The notes under the pieces: generated by a model
The model's input: only the letters and a program-made list of their open reading frames with translations
Database searches by the model: none
What the model was told of the DNA's origin: nothing
Position numbers and translations under genes: made by a program
Shown: positions 26,238-34,167 of the stretch, one piece after another
Position numbering within the stretch: position 1 is the first letter of the stretch
Layout: every line of letters begins with the position of its first letter
NCBI RefSeq assembly: GCF_002723835.1
Contig: NZ_BEWG01000115.1
Location: 62,001-126,000 of the forward strand
Length of the DNA: 64,000 nucleotides
Origin: Mycobacterium sp. shizuoka-1
GTDB taxonomy: Bacteria > Actinomycetota > Actinomycetes > Mycobacteriales > Mycobacteriaceae
Direction of reading: 5' to 3'

Positions 26238-27787
26238 CCGAAGTGCACGCCCTGGGCCAGGGGCAGCTCCGAGGAATAGTTGACCGTGTTGGTGGCCCGG
26301 CGCATATAGGCCTTCCACGAGTCGGAGCCCGATTCCCGGCCGCCGCCGGTCTGCTTCTCGCCGCCGAACGCCCCGCCGATCTCCGCGCCGGAGGTGCCGA
26401 TGTTGACGTTGGCGATCCCGCAGTCGGATCCGTCGGCAGCCAGGAAACGCTCGGCCTCGCGAACGTCGGTGGTGAAGATCGCCGACGAGAGTCCCTGCGG
26501 CACGGCATTGTTCACCGAAATTGCCTCGTCCAGCGTGTCGTAGGTCAGCACGTAGAGGATGGGCGCGAACGTCTCGTGATGCACGATCTCGGTCTGCGCG
26601 GGCATCCGGACCACGGCAGGTTCGACGTAGAAGGCCTCGGTGGCATCGTCACCGCCGACGGGCTGGCGCGCACCGCCGATGACTTCTCCGCCGTCGGCGC
26701 GTGCCTGCTCCAGGGCGCCGACCATGTCGCGGTAGGCGGTCTCGTGGATCAGCGGTCCGACGAGCGTGCCCTCGGCTGCCGGATCGCCGATCGGCAGGGT
26801 GCGGTAGGCCGCGGTGATCCGTTCGACCAGCGCGTCGGCCACCGAGGTGTGCACGATGAGGCGCCGCAGGGTGGTGCAGCGCTGGCCCGCCGTGCCGGCC
26901 GCCGAGAAGACGATGGCCCGCACGGCCAGATCGAGATCGGCAGAGGGGGTTACGACGGCGGCGTTGTTGCCGCCGAGTTCCAGGAGCACGCGGCCGAACC
27001 GCTGTGCGACACGGGGACCGACCTCGCGGCCCATTCGCACCGAACCGGTGGCCGACACCAGCGCCACCCGGGGATCGTCGACCAGGGCTTCGCCGACCTC
27101 GCGGCCGCCGAGCACCAGCCGGCTCACCGCGGCCGGCGCACCGACGTCGGCGGCGGCCCGTTCGATCAGCGCCTGGCAGGCGATCGCAGTCAGCGGCGTG
27201 AGCTCGGACGGCTTCCACACCACCGTGTCACCACACACCAGGGCTACCGCGGCATTCCACGCCCAGACCGCCACCGGGAAGTTGAACGCGGTCACCACGC
27301 CGACGACGCCGAGCGGATGCCAGGTTTCCATCAACCGGTGTCCGGGGCGTTCGGAGGCGATGGTGCGCCCGTAGAGCTGGCGGGACAGTCCGACGGCGAA
27401 CTCGCAGATGTCGATCATCTCCTGGACCTCGCCGAGGGCCTCGGAGGTGATCTTGCCCGCCTCGACGGTCACCAGCGTGGCCAGATCGGCCTTGTGTTCG
27501 CGCAGCAGCTCCCCGAGGCGGGCGATCAGCTGCCCACGGACCGGAGCCGGGGTGGTGCGCCAACCGGAAAACGCCTGCGCTGCTTCGGCAATCGCGGACT
27601 GCGTCTGCTCGGCGGTGGTCTCGGCGACGGTGAACAGGATGTCACCGGTCACCGGCGTGCTGGCCTGCAGACCGTGCCCACCCGGCTCGGCGAGCTCGGT
27701 GCGGGCGCCGATGGCCTCGAACGAGCGGCGAACGGCCGTGCGCAGATCCGCGGCGGTGGGCAGCGAGGTGACGGTGGTGGTGCTCAT
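26234..27787 (-). CDS. pcd: L-piperidine-6-carboxylate dehydrogenase (aldehyde dehydrogenase family)
   Basis: 517 residues from ATG 27787. Aldehyde dehydrogenase features: NAD site VVTAFNFPVAVW and VWKPSELTPL, general base Glu in LLELGGNNAA, catalytic Cys in GQRCTTLRRL. In M. tuberculosis the same neighbourhood (lat, lrpA, Rv3292, pcd = Rv3293, from memory) supports oxidation of the piperideine-6-carboxylate formed by Lat to 2-aminoadipate. The ATG overlaps the upstream DUF1338 stop (ATGA), so the two are coupled. Confidence 0.9.
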   Translation of the reverse strand: MSTTTVTSLPTAADLRTAVRRSFEAIGARTELAEPGGHGLQASTPVTGDILFTVAETTAEQTQSAIAEAAQAFSGWRTTPAPVRGQLIARLGELLREHKADLATLVTVEAGKITSEALGEVQEMIDICEFAVGLSRQLYGRTIASERPGHRLMETWHPLGVVGVVTAFNFPVAVWAWNAAVALVCGDTVVWKPSELTPLTAIACQALIERAAADVGAPAAVSRLVLGGREVGEALVDDPRVALVSATGSVRMGREVGPRVAQRFGRVLLELGGNNAAVVTPSADLDLAVRAIVFSAAGTAGQRCTTLRRLIVHTSVADALVERITAAYRTLPIGDPAAEGTLVGPLIHETAYRDMVGALEQARADGGEVIGGARQPVGGDDATEAFYVEPAVVRMPAQTEIVHHETFAPILYVLTYDTLDEAISVNNAVPQGLSSAIFTTDVREAERFLAADGSDCGIANVNIGTSGAEIGGAFGGEKQTGGGRESGSDSWKAYMRRATNTVNYSSELPLAQGVHFG

Positions 27788-29028
27788 GCGGGGGCCTCCT
27801 GGGCGATCGCGTCGTAGAGGTCGTAGGGGTCGTGGATTTCGCGGCCGAGGGTGCCGGCCATCCACTCGATGTCGTAGCCGGATTCGTCTGGGACGGCAGC
27901 GGCCTCGGTGTCGGCGTCGAGGTTGGACCGGAAGATCCCGGCCGCCGACGCCGGGAGGAAGTCCTCGTACACCACCGGAGCCGACGGGTCGCCGCGGTGG
28001 TAGTACGCCAAGCCCTGCGAGGCCATCTCGTCGTCGGAGTCGGGGAAGTAGTCACCCCACACCCGGCCCGGATCGGCGCTTGCCATCGCGGCGTCGTAGC
28101 GTTCGCGGCCCTTGCGGGTCAGCGCGACACCTCGGGCCTCCACCTCGCCGAAACGCACCCGCAGCGTGCCGTCGGTGATGCTGCCGTCGGCCTCGCGGAA
28201 TCGGCGCGGCTCGGCGAGCGCGCGAAACGAGGTCTGGCGCAACAGCACATCGGGGCCGTCCCAGCGGGGTGGGCCCTGAATCGCGTCGATCATCGTGACG
28301 CCGCGTTCGCTCATCCGCCGGTACAGGTCATCGATGTCGAGGACGCGGGGGGTGAGGTGATTGATGTGGGTGGTCGGCACTCCCGCGATGTCGGCGGCGA
28401 CGGCCGAGACCGCGGTCAGCTCCGCGTACCAGGCCCGGTCCACCGGCTCACGCGACAGCGCGAACGCCGCCACAGCGCGCGACACGAAGTCCACCGCGGT
28501 CTCGGCGTCACAGCCGCCTTCGACCGCGATCCGGCGGGCGTCGGCGATCAGTGCGGGGTCGAACAGTGTTCTGCTGCTCAAGCATTCATCGACTCGGCGG
28601 CGCAGGTCGGCGTCGAAGAACCGGCCGTCGCGGGTGGCCAGCATGGACGTGAACACCCGAAAGGGGTTGTGCGCCAGTTCTGCGGCGGTCACCGGCCGGA
28701 ATGCGGTGGACACCACGGGTACCGGGGAGGCGGCCTCGCGCAGATCGTAGTAACCCACCGGGTGCATGCCGAAGGCGGCGAAAAGGTCTGCGACATCGGT
28801 CAATTCGACCGGCGTGCCGACGCGGATCGCGCCGTGACGTTCGGCGGTGACCCGCTCGATCGATCCCAGTCGCTGGGCGTGCGGATGGGCGGCGACGTAG
28901 TCGCGGTTGACTGCCTCGCTGACCTCGACCAGCGTGGTGTAAGCCGGTACCTCGGAGCCGTACATCGCCGACAGTGCGGCGGCGAATCGGGCGCGTAGCT
29001 GCCAGGTCGGCACCTCAGGTGTGCTCAT
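27784..29028 (-). CDS. DUF1338 protein, probable 2-oxoadipate dioxygenase/decarboxylase (HglS-type)
   Basis: 414 residues from ATG 29028. The DUF1338/YdcJ family includes Pseudomonas HglS, an Fe(II) enzyme converting 2-oxoadipate to D-2-hydroxyglutarate in lysine breakdown. Its metal ligands are, as I recall, His70, His226 and Glu294 with a substrate Arg four residues after the first His. Here RHGAIR gives His65/Arg69, THINH gives His221/His224, and FGEVE gives Glu295, so the site appears complete. The gene overlaps pcd and faces lrpA-lat, so genomic context supports the same pathway. Confidence 0.85.
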   Translation of the reverse strand: MSTPEVPTWQLRARFAAALSAMYGSEVPAYTTLVEVSEAVNRDYVAAHPHAQRLGSIERVTAERHGAIRVGTPVELTDVADLFAAFGMHPVGYYDLREAASPVPVVSTAFRPVTAAELAHNPFRVFTSMLATRDGRFFDADLRRRVDECLSSRTLFDPALIADARRIAVEGGCDAETAVDFVSRAVAAFALSREPVDRAWYAELTAVSAVAADIAGVPTTHINHLTPRVLDIDDLYRRMSERGVTMIDAIQGPPRWDGPDVLLRQTSFRALAEPRRFREADGSITDGTLRVRFGEVEARGVALTRKGRERYDAAMASADPGRVWGDYFPDSDDEMASQGLAYYHRGDPSAPVVYEDFLPASAAGIFRSNLDADTEAAAVPDESGYDIEWMAGTLGREIHDPYDLYDAIAQEAPA

Positions 29029-29044
29029 GGCGCACCGCCTGTTT

Positions 29045-29147
29045 CCCGGGTCGCTGCGCTCCTGCCCGCCGCTCCCATTCCCCGGGTCGCTGCGCTCCTG
29101 CCCTCCGCTCCCATTCCCCGGGTCGCTGCGCTCCTGCCCTCCGCTCC
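29045..29147. repeat. 36-bp tandem repeat, about 2.9 copies, in the divergent DUF1338/lrpA promoter region
   Basis: CCCGGG starts at 29045, 29081 and 29117 mark exact 36-bp spacing; the third copy breaks off near 29147. Copies are nearly identical, with one G/T difference in the first. On the minus strand each unit contains GGAGCGCAGCGACCCGGG, the same core as the array before lpdA. The array fills most of the 138 bp between the two start codons. Confidence 0.92.
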
Positions 29148-29154
29148 ACTGGGA

Positions 29155-29160
29155 TAGTCT
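29155..29160 (+). promoter_or_regulatory. Likely -10 element of lrpA (leaderless transcript)
   Basis: TAGTCT fits TANNNT and ends 6 bp before the lrpA ATG at 29167. With normal spacing the transcript would start at or next to the ATG, so lrpA mRNA may be leaderless, and no Shine-Dalgarno sequence is visible. Confidence 0.4.
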
Positions 29161-29166
29161 GCGCCG

Positions 29167-29640
29167 ATGGCGGACAGCGCAGAGGCGACGCACGGTCTGG
29201 ACGAGATCGATCGCACCCTGGTGCGGGAGCTCGTCGCCGACGGCAGGGCCACACTGGCCGAACTGGCCGCCGCCACCGGTCTGTCGGTGTCGGCAGTGCA
29301 GTCGAGGGTGCGACGCCTGGAATCGCGTGGGGTCGTGACCGGGTACAGCGCCCGGGTGGACCCCGAAGCGTTCGGGCACATGCTGTCGGCGTTCGTGGCG
29401 ATCACCCCTCTCGATCCTTCCCAACCTGATGATGCCCCCGCCCGGCTGGAACACATCGCCGAGATCGAGGCGTGCTATTCGGTGGCCGGCGAGGAGAGCT
29501 ACGTCCTGTTCGTGCGCGTCGTGTCACCGCCGGCGTTGGAAGGCCTGCTGCAACAGATTCGGACCGCGGCGAACGTGCGGACCCGAAGCACGATCATTCT
29601 AAACACATTTTACAGCGATCGCGTATATCTGCCGGAATAG
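29167..29640 (+). CDS. lrpA: Lrp/AsnC-family transcriptional regulator
   Basis: 157 residues. The N-terminal winged helix (LDEIDRTLVRELVADGRATLAELA, then LSVSAVQSRVRRLESRGVVTGY) and the C-terminal RAM/effector domain are both typical of Lrp/AsnC. The position between lat and the DUF1338-pcd pair matches M. tuberculosis lrpA (Rv3291c, from memory), which responds to amino acids and controls lat. It probably senses lysine or a related amino acid and acts on both flanking promoters. Confidence 0.93.
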   Translation: MADSAEATHGLDEIDRTLVRELVADGRATLAELAAATGLSVSAVQSRVRRLESRGVVTGYSARVDPEAFGHMLSAFVAITPLDPSQPDDAPARLEHIAEIEACYSVAGEESYVLFVRVVSPPALEGLLQQIRTAANVRTRSTIILNTFYSDRVYLPE

Positions 29641-29660
29641 TTCGTGCTGAATGGCGAACC

Positions 29661-29677
29661 ATCGTAAAAATTACGAT
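29661..29677. promoter_or_regulatory. Perfect palindrome upstream of lat, candidate LrpA operator
   Basis: ATCGTAA-AAA-TTACGAT is a perfect 7-bp inverted repeat with a 3-nt centre, A/T-rich in an otherwise G/C-rich region. It lies immediately upstream of, and touches, a -10-like TAGGAT (29677-29682) that ends 6 bp before the lat ATG. This placement suits an Lrp-type operator controlling a leaderless lat transcript. Confidence 0.65.
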
Positions 29678-29688
29678 AGGATCGCCCA

Positions 29689-31050
29689 ATGACGGAACTC
29701 TTGTCCCGAGATGACCAGCTGGCGCCCGCGCTTTCCGGTGAGCGCGGGGCCATCGAGCCTGCGAACGTCCGCACCGTGCTGGCCCGCAGCATCCTGGCCG
29801 ACGGTCTCGATCTGGTCCTGGACCTGCAGCGATCGTCGGGCTCGTGGCTCGTCGACGCCCGCGACGGCAGGCGCTACCTCGACATGTTCACGTTCTTCGC
29901 CTCGTCGGCGCTGGGGATGAACCATCCGGCGCTCGCGCACGACGCGCAGTTTCGTGCCGAGCTGGTCGAGGCCGCGATCAACAAGCCGTCCAACTCCGAC
30001 GTCTACACCGTGCCGATGGCGCGGTTCGTCGACACCTTCGCCCGTGTGCTCGGCGATCCCGCGCTGCCGCACCTGTTCTTCGTCGACGGCGGCGCGCTGG
30101 CCGTGGAGAACGCGTGCAAGGTCGCTTTCGACTGGAAGAGCCGGTTCAACGAGGCGCGCGGGATCGACCCCGCGCTGGGTGGCCGGGTCCTGCATCTGCG
30201 CGGCGCGTTCCACGGGCGCAGCGGCTACACCTTGTCGCTGACCAACACCGATCCGGTCAAGGTGGCCCGGTTCCCCAAGTTCGACTGGCCGCGGATCGAC
30301 GCCCCCTATCTGCGCGCGGGAGCCGACATGGACGCGCTGGAGGCCGAGGCGCTGCGCCAGGCCCGGGCGGCGTTCGACGCTCACCCCCACGACATCGCCT
30401 GCTTCCTGGCCGAACCCATCCAGGGAGAGGGCGGGGACCGGCACTTCCGCCCGCAGTTCTTCGCGGCGATGCGCGAGTTGTGCGACTCCTACGACGCGTT
30501 GATGATCGCCGACGAGGTCCAGACCGGCTGCGGTATCACCGGCACGGCCTGGGCCTACCAGCAGCTCGGCTTCACCCCCGACGTCGTCGCGTTCGGTAAG
30601 AAGACGCAGGTCTGCGGGGTCATGGCGGGCCGGCGGGTAGACGACGTCGCCGACAACGTCTTCGCTGTCAGCTCCCGGATCAACTCGACCTGGGGCGGCA
30701 ACCTCGTCGACATGGTGCGGTCGCGACGGATCCTGGAGGTCATCGAGGCCGACGACCTGTTCGGCAACGCGGCCCAGATGGGGGCCTACCTCCTCGCCGG
30801 GCTCGGCGACCTCGCCGGGCAGTTCCCCGGCCTGATCGGTGACGTCCGAGGGCGTGGGTTGATGTGCGCATTCAGCCTGCCCGGCACGGAACGCCGCGAC
30901 GCCGTCCTGAGTGCCCTGTGGGAGCGCGGCGTGATCATGCTCGGCAGTGGTCCGGACAGCGTGCGGTTCCGCCCGGCGCTGACCGTGACACGCGCGGAGC
31001 TGGATCGCGCGCTGACCGCATTGAGGGAGGTATTGCTCGCGGCGGTCTAG
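29689..31050 (+). CDS. lat: L-lysine 6-aminotransferase (epsilon-aminotransferase)
   Basis: 453 residues, a PLP class III aminotransferase. The PLP-binding Lys lies in VVAFGKKTQVCG (Lys304 or Lys305); the DEVQTGCG motif binds the cofactor phosphate/ring region. It transfers the epsilon-amino group of lysine to 2-oxoglutarate, giving piperideine-6-carboxylate after ring closure, the substrate of the nearby pcd product. In M. tuberculosis lat is strongly induced in persistence models. The start ATG sits just after a palindrome and a -10-like hexamer. Confidence 0.95.
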   Translation: MTELLSRDDQLAPALSGERGAIEPANVRTVLARSILADGLDLVLDLQRSSGSWLVDARDGRRYLDMFTFFASSALGMNHPALAHDAQFRAELVEAAINKPSNSDVYTVPMARFVDTFARVLGDPALPHLFFVDGGALAVENACKVAFDWKSRFNEARGIDPALGGRVLHLRGAFHGRSGYTLSLTNTDPVKVARFPKFDWPRIDAPYLRAGADMDALEAEALRQARAAFDAHPHDIACFLAEPIQGEGGDRHFRPQFFAAMRELCDSYDALMIADEVQTGCGITGTAWAYQQLGFTPDVVAFGKKTQVCGVMAGRRVDDVADNVFAVSSRINSTWGGNLVDMVRSRRILEVIEADDLFGNAAQMGAYLLAGLGDLAGQFPGLIGDVRGRGLMCAFSLPGTERRDAVLSALWERGVIMLGSGPDSVRFRPALTVTRAELDRALTALREVLLAAV

Positions 31051-31060
31051 CATTCGGGAC

Positions 31061-31735
31061 ATGCGCTTGCCCGCGATCCTCGGTGCGGCGGCGGTGGTGC
31101 TCGCCGGGTGCGCGCAGACCGTCGCCGGCAGCGCGGTGTCGAATCCGACCGAGGGGATCACCCCGCTGCGTGCCGACGATGTCGACCAGGTGCTGGTCAG
31201 CCCCGAGCAGCTGCGCGAGATCGTCGGGGTGAAATTGCAGACCGACGCCGACCAGACCCGGCCCATCCCCGGATCGTCGGCGGTGCCCGCTTGCTCCGCG
31301 CTCGACGCCGCCGGGATGGCCGCCTTCTTGGGCGACAAGTGGCTGGGCCTGCATGTGATGTTGTTCACCGACGGCGACCGGCATGACCACGTGGTGGCCG
31401 AGGCCGTCGCCATCTACCCCGAGGCCAGTCTGGCGTCGGCGCAGTTCGACACCGGCACGAAGAGCGCCAAAGCTTGTGACGGCCAGCGGGCGTTGAGTGC
31501 CGGCGGGGATGCCGCCTGGAAATTCACCGTTCCCGAGATCAGCGCCGACACCGTGCGCTGGAGCAAGCAGCAGATCGGCATCCCGTTCGACTGGACCTGT
31601 TATGCGGAGGCCAGGCTGCGCAACAACGTGATCGTTCAGGCGATGGCCTGTCAGGGCGACGACGGCGGTCAGTCCACTGTGACGGCGATGACAGACGAGA
31701 TGTCGGCGAGCGTGTGGGAATTGTCCGGGCGCTGA
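31061..31735 (+). CDS. Lipoprotein with PknH-like sensor domain
   Basis: 224 residues with a lipoprotein signal: MRLPAILGAAAVVLAGC, lipobox LAGC with Cys at residue 17. The mature domain resembles the extracellular PknH_C-like domain (PF14032) found in mycobacterial lipoproteins and sensor kinases: TPLRADDVDQVLVSPEQLREIVG at its start (shown in part) and paired cysteines such as PACSALD and FDWTCYAE...AMACQGDD. It probably sits on the outer face of the cytoplasmic membrane. The ligand is unknown. It lies 10 bp after lat. Confidence 0.82.
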   Translation: MRLPAILGAAAVVLAGCAQTVAGSAVSNPTEGITPLRADDVDQVLVSPEQLREIVGVKLQTDADQTRPIPGSSAVPACSALDAAGMAAFLGDKWLGLHVMLFTDGDRHDHVVAEAVAIYPEASLASAQFDTGTKSAKACDGQRALSAGGDAAWKFTVPEISADTVRWSKQQIGIPFDWTCYAEARLRNNVIVQAMACQGDDGGQSTVTAMTDEMSASVWELSGR

Positions 31736-31743
31736 CCGTCATC

Positions 31744-31783
31744 GACGACAAAAGCCCAGCGCATGCGCTGGGCTTCTGTCGTC
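31744..31783. terminator. Strong bidirectional hairpin terminator
   Basis: GAAGCCCAGCGC-type arms meet around a central GCATGC: AAAGCCCAGCGC on the left and GCGCTGGGCTTC on the right, extended outward by GACGACA and TGTCGTC. The stem is nearly perfect over more than 15 bp. It lies between the lipoprotein stop and the convergent csbD stop, so it could serve both. Confidence 0.8.
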
Positions 31784-31791
31784 GACCGGTG

Positions 31792-32031
31792 CTACTGGTG
31801 GGCTTTCTGACGCTCCTCGGCGGCCTTGGCGCCCGCGCGGGCGGCTTCCGCCTCGGCTTCCTTCTTCGCAGCATCACGCTGGGCATCGGCCTTGTCCTGC
31901 TGGGCCTTACCTTCGTTGACCAAGTCGTTGCGGCCGGCCACCGTGCCGATCGCTTCCTTGGCCTTGCCCTTGACGTCCTCGACGACGCCCTTGATGGCTT
32001 CTTCCGGTCCGCTGTTGCGGTCGTCAGACAT
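31792..32031 (-). CDS. CsbD-family general stress protein
   Basis: 79 residues. The N-terminal half, EEAIKGVVEDVKGKAKEAIGTV, then AGRNDLVNEGKAQQDK, is the CsbD core. The C-terminal part is an Ala/Glu/Lys-rich helix (KKEAEAEAARAGAKAAEE) likely to be a coiled or extended helix. CsbD proteins are induced by SigB-type sigma factors in many bacteria, and the location near sigF with a SigF-like promoter upstream fits. Molecular function is unknown. Confidence 0.9.
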   Translation of the reverse strand: MSDDRNSGPEEAIKGVVEDVKGKAKEAIGTVAGRNDLVNEGKAQQDKADAQRDAAKKEAEAEAARAGAKAAEERQKAHQ

Positions 32032-32047
32032 TCAAACTTCCCTTCCG

Positions 32048-32230
32048 TCAATAACTACGGATCAGTGCGATGAGATTTTCCTTGCTCAGCCCGGAATATC
32101 CCGAAATCCCAAGCTGCTTAGCCCTTTTCTTGAGCTCGGCGACGGTCCAGCCTTCGTAGGCGCAGGACCGACTGGGTCGAAAGAACCGGATGTCATCGAC
32201 ATCGGATCGTGCCGCGGCGGCGCTCGACAT
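32048..32230 (-). CDS. Small SAP/Rho-N-terminal-like protein
   Basis: A 60-residue protein. The C-terminal 35 residues, WTVAELKKRAKQLGISGYSGL then SKENLIALIRSY, match the Rho termination factor N-terminal/SAP helix-extended-helix fold, which binds nucleic acid. The first 25 residues are less structured. It lies 16 bp upstream of csbD on the same strand, so the two are probably an operon, and it is preceded by a SigF-like promoter (32274-32300). Confidence 0.75.
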   Translation of the reverse strand: MSSAAAARSDVDDIRFFRPSRSCAYEGWTVAELKKRAKQLGISGYSGLSKENLIALIRSY

Positions 32231-32273
32231 CTCCTACCCCCTTTGCTGAGGTTCCGTTTCCCCGCAGGGTCCT

Positions 32274-32300
32274 GTACCCAGCGGGACTGTCGGGCCAAAC
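32274..32300 (-). promoter_or_regulatory. SigF-like promoter for the small SAP protein-csbD operon
   Basis: On the minus strand GTTT (32300-32297), 17 nt, then GGGTAC (32279-32274). The mycobacterial SigF consensus is GTTT-N15-17-GGGTAT, so one base differs. The predicted start lies about 35-40 nt before the ATG at 32230. Confidence 0.5.
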
Positions 32301-32310
32301 ATGGGCCTGA

Positions 32311-32523
32311 CTAGCGAATGTCGTCTTGATCGGGATCGTCGACGACCTGGCGTTGTTCCTGCCAATCTGATTCGTTGCTCTCCAGCGGTACGGGGCCGTC
32401 ACCGGCCGATACCTGCTGCACGGCGTCGGTGCCGTCGTCGTCAGCCGATTCGGTGACGAGCCGGTTTTGCTCGACCGCATCGGCGACGGGCACATCGTCG
32501 GGGAATGAGTCGCGCGAGTTCAT
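32311..32523 (-). CDS. Small acidic conserved protein
   Basis: 70 residues starting MNSRDSFPDDVPVADAVEQ from ATG 32523. It is highly acidic (ESADDDGTD, DDPDQDDIR), with few hydrophobic residues, and is probably disordered. No domain is recognised. The type seems to be conserved among mycobacteria near stress genes. It is divergent from the FAD-Rieske gene across 65 bp and upstream of the SAP-csbD pair in the same direction. Confidence 0.65.
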   Translation of the reverse strand: MNSRDSFPDDVPVADAVEQNRLVTESADDDGTDAVQQVSAGDGPVPLESNESDWQEQRQVVDDPDQDDIR

Positions 32524-32553
32524 TTCGTCCAATTTACCGCGTGTTGGGGGATC

Positions 32554-32579
32554 GGTTTCGGTGTGGTGGGTGTGGGTAT
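32554..32579 (+). promoter_or_regulatory. SigF promoter for the FAD-Rieske oxidoreductase gene
   Basis: GGTTT (32554-32558), 15 nt, GGGTAT (32574-32579): an exact match to the mycobacterial SigF consensus. The -10 ends 9 bp before the ATG at 32589, so the transcript would be leaderless or nearly so. Confidence 0.75.
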
Positions 32580-32588
32580 CGGCGTGGC

Positions 32589-34085
32589 ATGACGTCGTTG
32601 TGGCTCGACCAGGACCAAGCCGAAATTTACGCTGGCGCAACCGATACGGTGCCGGACGCCGAGGTGATCGTCGTCGGCGCCGGCATCGTCGGGCTGGTGA
32701 CGGCCGTTCTGCTGGCCCGCGGCGGCAAGCGCGTCGTGGTGGTCGAGGCCCGCACCCCCGGTGCGGTGACCACCGGCAATACCACGGCGAAAGTCAGCCT
32801 GCTGCAAGGCAAGCGGCTCTCGACGATTGCCCAGCGGCATTCGCTCGAGCTGGTCGAGCAGTATGTGGAGGGAAACCGCGAAGGGCAGGGGTGGCTGGCG
32901 CACTACTGCACCGAGCATGGCGTCGACCTCCAGTATGAAGACGCCTACAGTTACGCCCAGACCGAGCGCGGCCTGCCCACTGCGCGAGCCGAATTCGACG
33001 CCGCGCAGGCCGTGGGGCTGGGCGTGGAGTGGGCCGACCGGCTGGACGTGCCCTTCGAATTCCGCGGTGGTGTGCGCCTGGCCCAGCAGATTCAGTTCGA
33101 TCCGATGCCGTTTCTGGTTGCGTTGATCGCCGAACTGCGCGATCGCGGTGGCCGGCTGGTGACGGGCCTGCGAGTCCACTCGGCCTCCACCGCTGGCGGG
33201 CGGGTACGACTGAAACTTCGCGCAGCCGACGACGCCGAGCAGATCGCGGCGGCCGACCACTGTGTCCTGGCGACCGGCTCGCCGATCCTGGACCGCGGTG
33301 GCTTCTTCGCCCGCCTGCATCCCAGCCGCTCCTACTGCGTGGCGTTCGACGTGCCCGCCGCCCTGCCGCGGCCGATGATGCTGTCGGTGGACCAGCCCAC
33401 CCGGTCGGTGCGCTATGCACCGATCGGTGACGGCGAACGGTTGATCGTCGGCGGGGGAGGGCACACCGTCGGCCGCAAGGACAGCGCGCGCACCTCCTAC
33501 GACGAACTGGTCGGCTGGACCAAACGACATTTCCCGGGCGCACAGCCCACCCATTACTGGTCGGCGCAGGACTACGTGCCGATCGACGAACTGCCCTACG
33601 TCGGCCCCCTGCTTCCCGGCAGCGACCACTTCCTGGTGGCGACCGGATTCGCGAAATGGGGCATGACCAACGGCGTCGCCGCCGCGCTACTGCTGGCCAA
33701 GCACCTCCTCGGCGGAGAGCAGGCCCGCTGGGCGCCGGCATTCGCCAGTTGGAGTCCGCATGAGCTCTCCGGCCTGACCACGGCGCTCAGGATCAACCTC
33801 GAGGTCGGCTGGCACCTGGCCGCCGGGTGGGCCACCCCGGTCGCACACCGCGACGGCGTCCTGCGTGAGGGAGCCGGATCGGTGAGTGGACCGCCGTGGC
33901 GCATGATGGCCCGCAGTGTGGTGGACGGCGTCGAACAGTGCGTCTCGCCGGTGTGCACCCACTTGGGCGGGGTGTTGGCGTGGAACGACGCGGAGAAGTC
34001 CTGGGATTGTCCCCTGCACGGTTCGCGATTCGGGCCCGACGGAGCGGTCCTGGAGGGGCCCGCGGTCCGCGATCTGTCGCGTTGA
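32589..34085 (+). CDS. FAD-dependent oxidoreductase with C-terminal Rieske [2Fe-2S] domain
   Basis: 498 residues from ATG 32589. The N-terminal DAO-type FAD domain begins EVIVVGAGIVGLVTAVLLARGGKRV (shown split; the GxGxxG core is GAGIVG). The C-terminal ~90 residues hold a Rieske domain: CTHLGG and CPLHGSRF supply the two Cys-His pairs. Homologues with this fusion are known in Bacillus and actinobacteria, without a clear substrate. A SigF-consensus promoter sits immediately upstream, so stress induction is likely. The glycosyltransferase gene follows about 80 bp downstream. Confidence 0.9.
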   Translation: MTSLWLDQDQAEIYAGATDTVPDAEVIVVGAGIVGLVTAVLLARGGKRVVVVEARTPGAVTTGNTTAKVSLLQGKRLSTIAQRHSLELVEQYVEGNREGQGWLAHYCTEHGVDLQYEDAYSYAQTERGLPTARAEFDAAQAVGLGVEWADRLDVPFEFRGGVRLAQQIQFDPMPFLVALIAELRDRGGRLVTGLRVHSASTAGGRVRLKLRAADDAEQIAAADHCVLATGSPILDRGGFFARLHPSRSYCVAFDVPAALPRPMMLSVDQPTRSVRYAPIGDGERLIVGGGGHTVGRKDSARTSYDELVGWTKRHFPGAQPTHYWSAQDYVPIDELPYVGPLLPGSDHFLVATGFAKWGMTNGVAAALLLAKHLLGGEQARWAPAFASWSPHELSGLTTALRINLEVGWHLAAGWATPVAHRDGVLREGAGSVSGPPWRMMARSVVDGVEQCVSPVCTHLGGVLAWNDAEKSWDCPLHGSRFGPDGAVLEGPAVRDLSR

Positions 34086-34167
34086 GCGCGGCGCGGTCAA
34101 CGTTTGGGGGCCCGATCGTCGGGTACCACCAGCACGTGGGGTAGCCCGCCGAGGAGAGGTAAAGCCG

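Noticed and set aside
29045..29147. CRISPR array
   Set aside because: The repeats are directly adjoining with no variable spacers and no cas gene is in the window.
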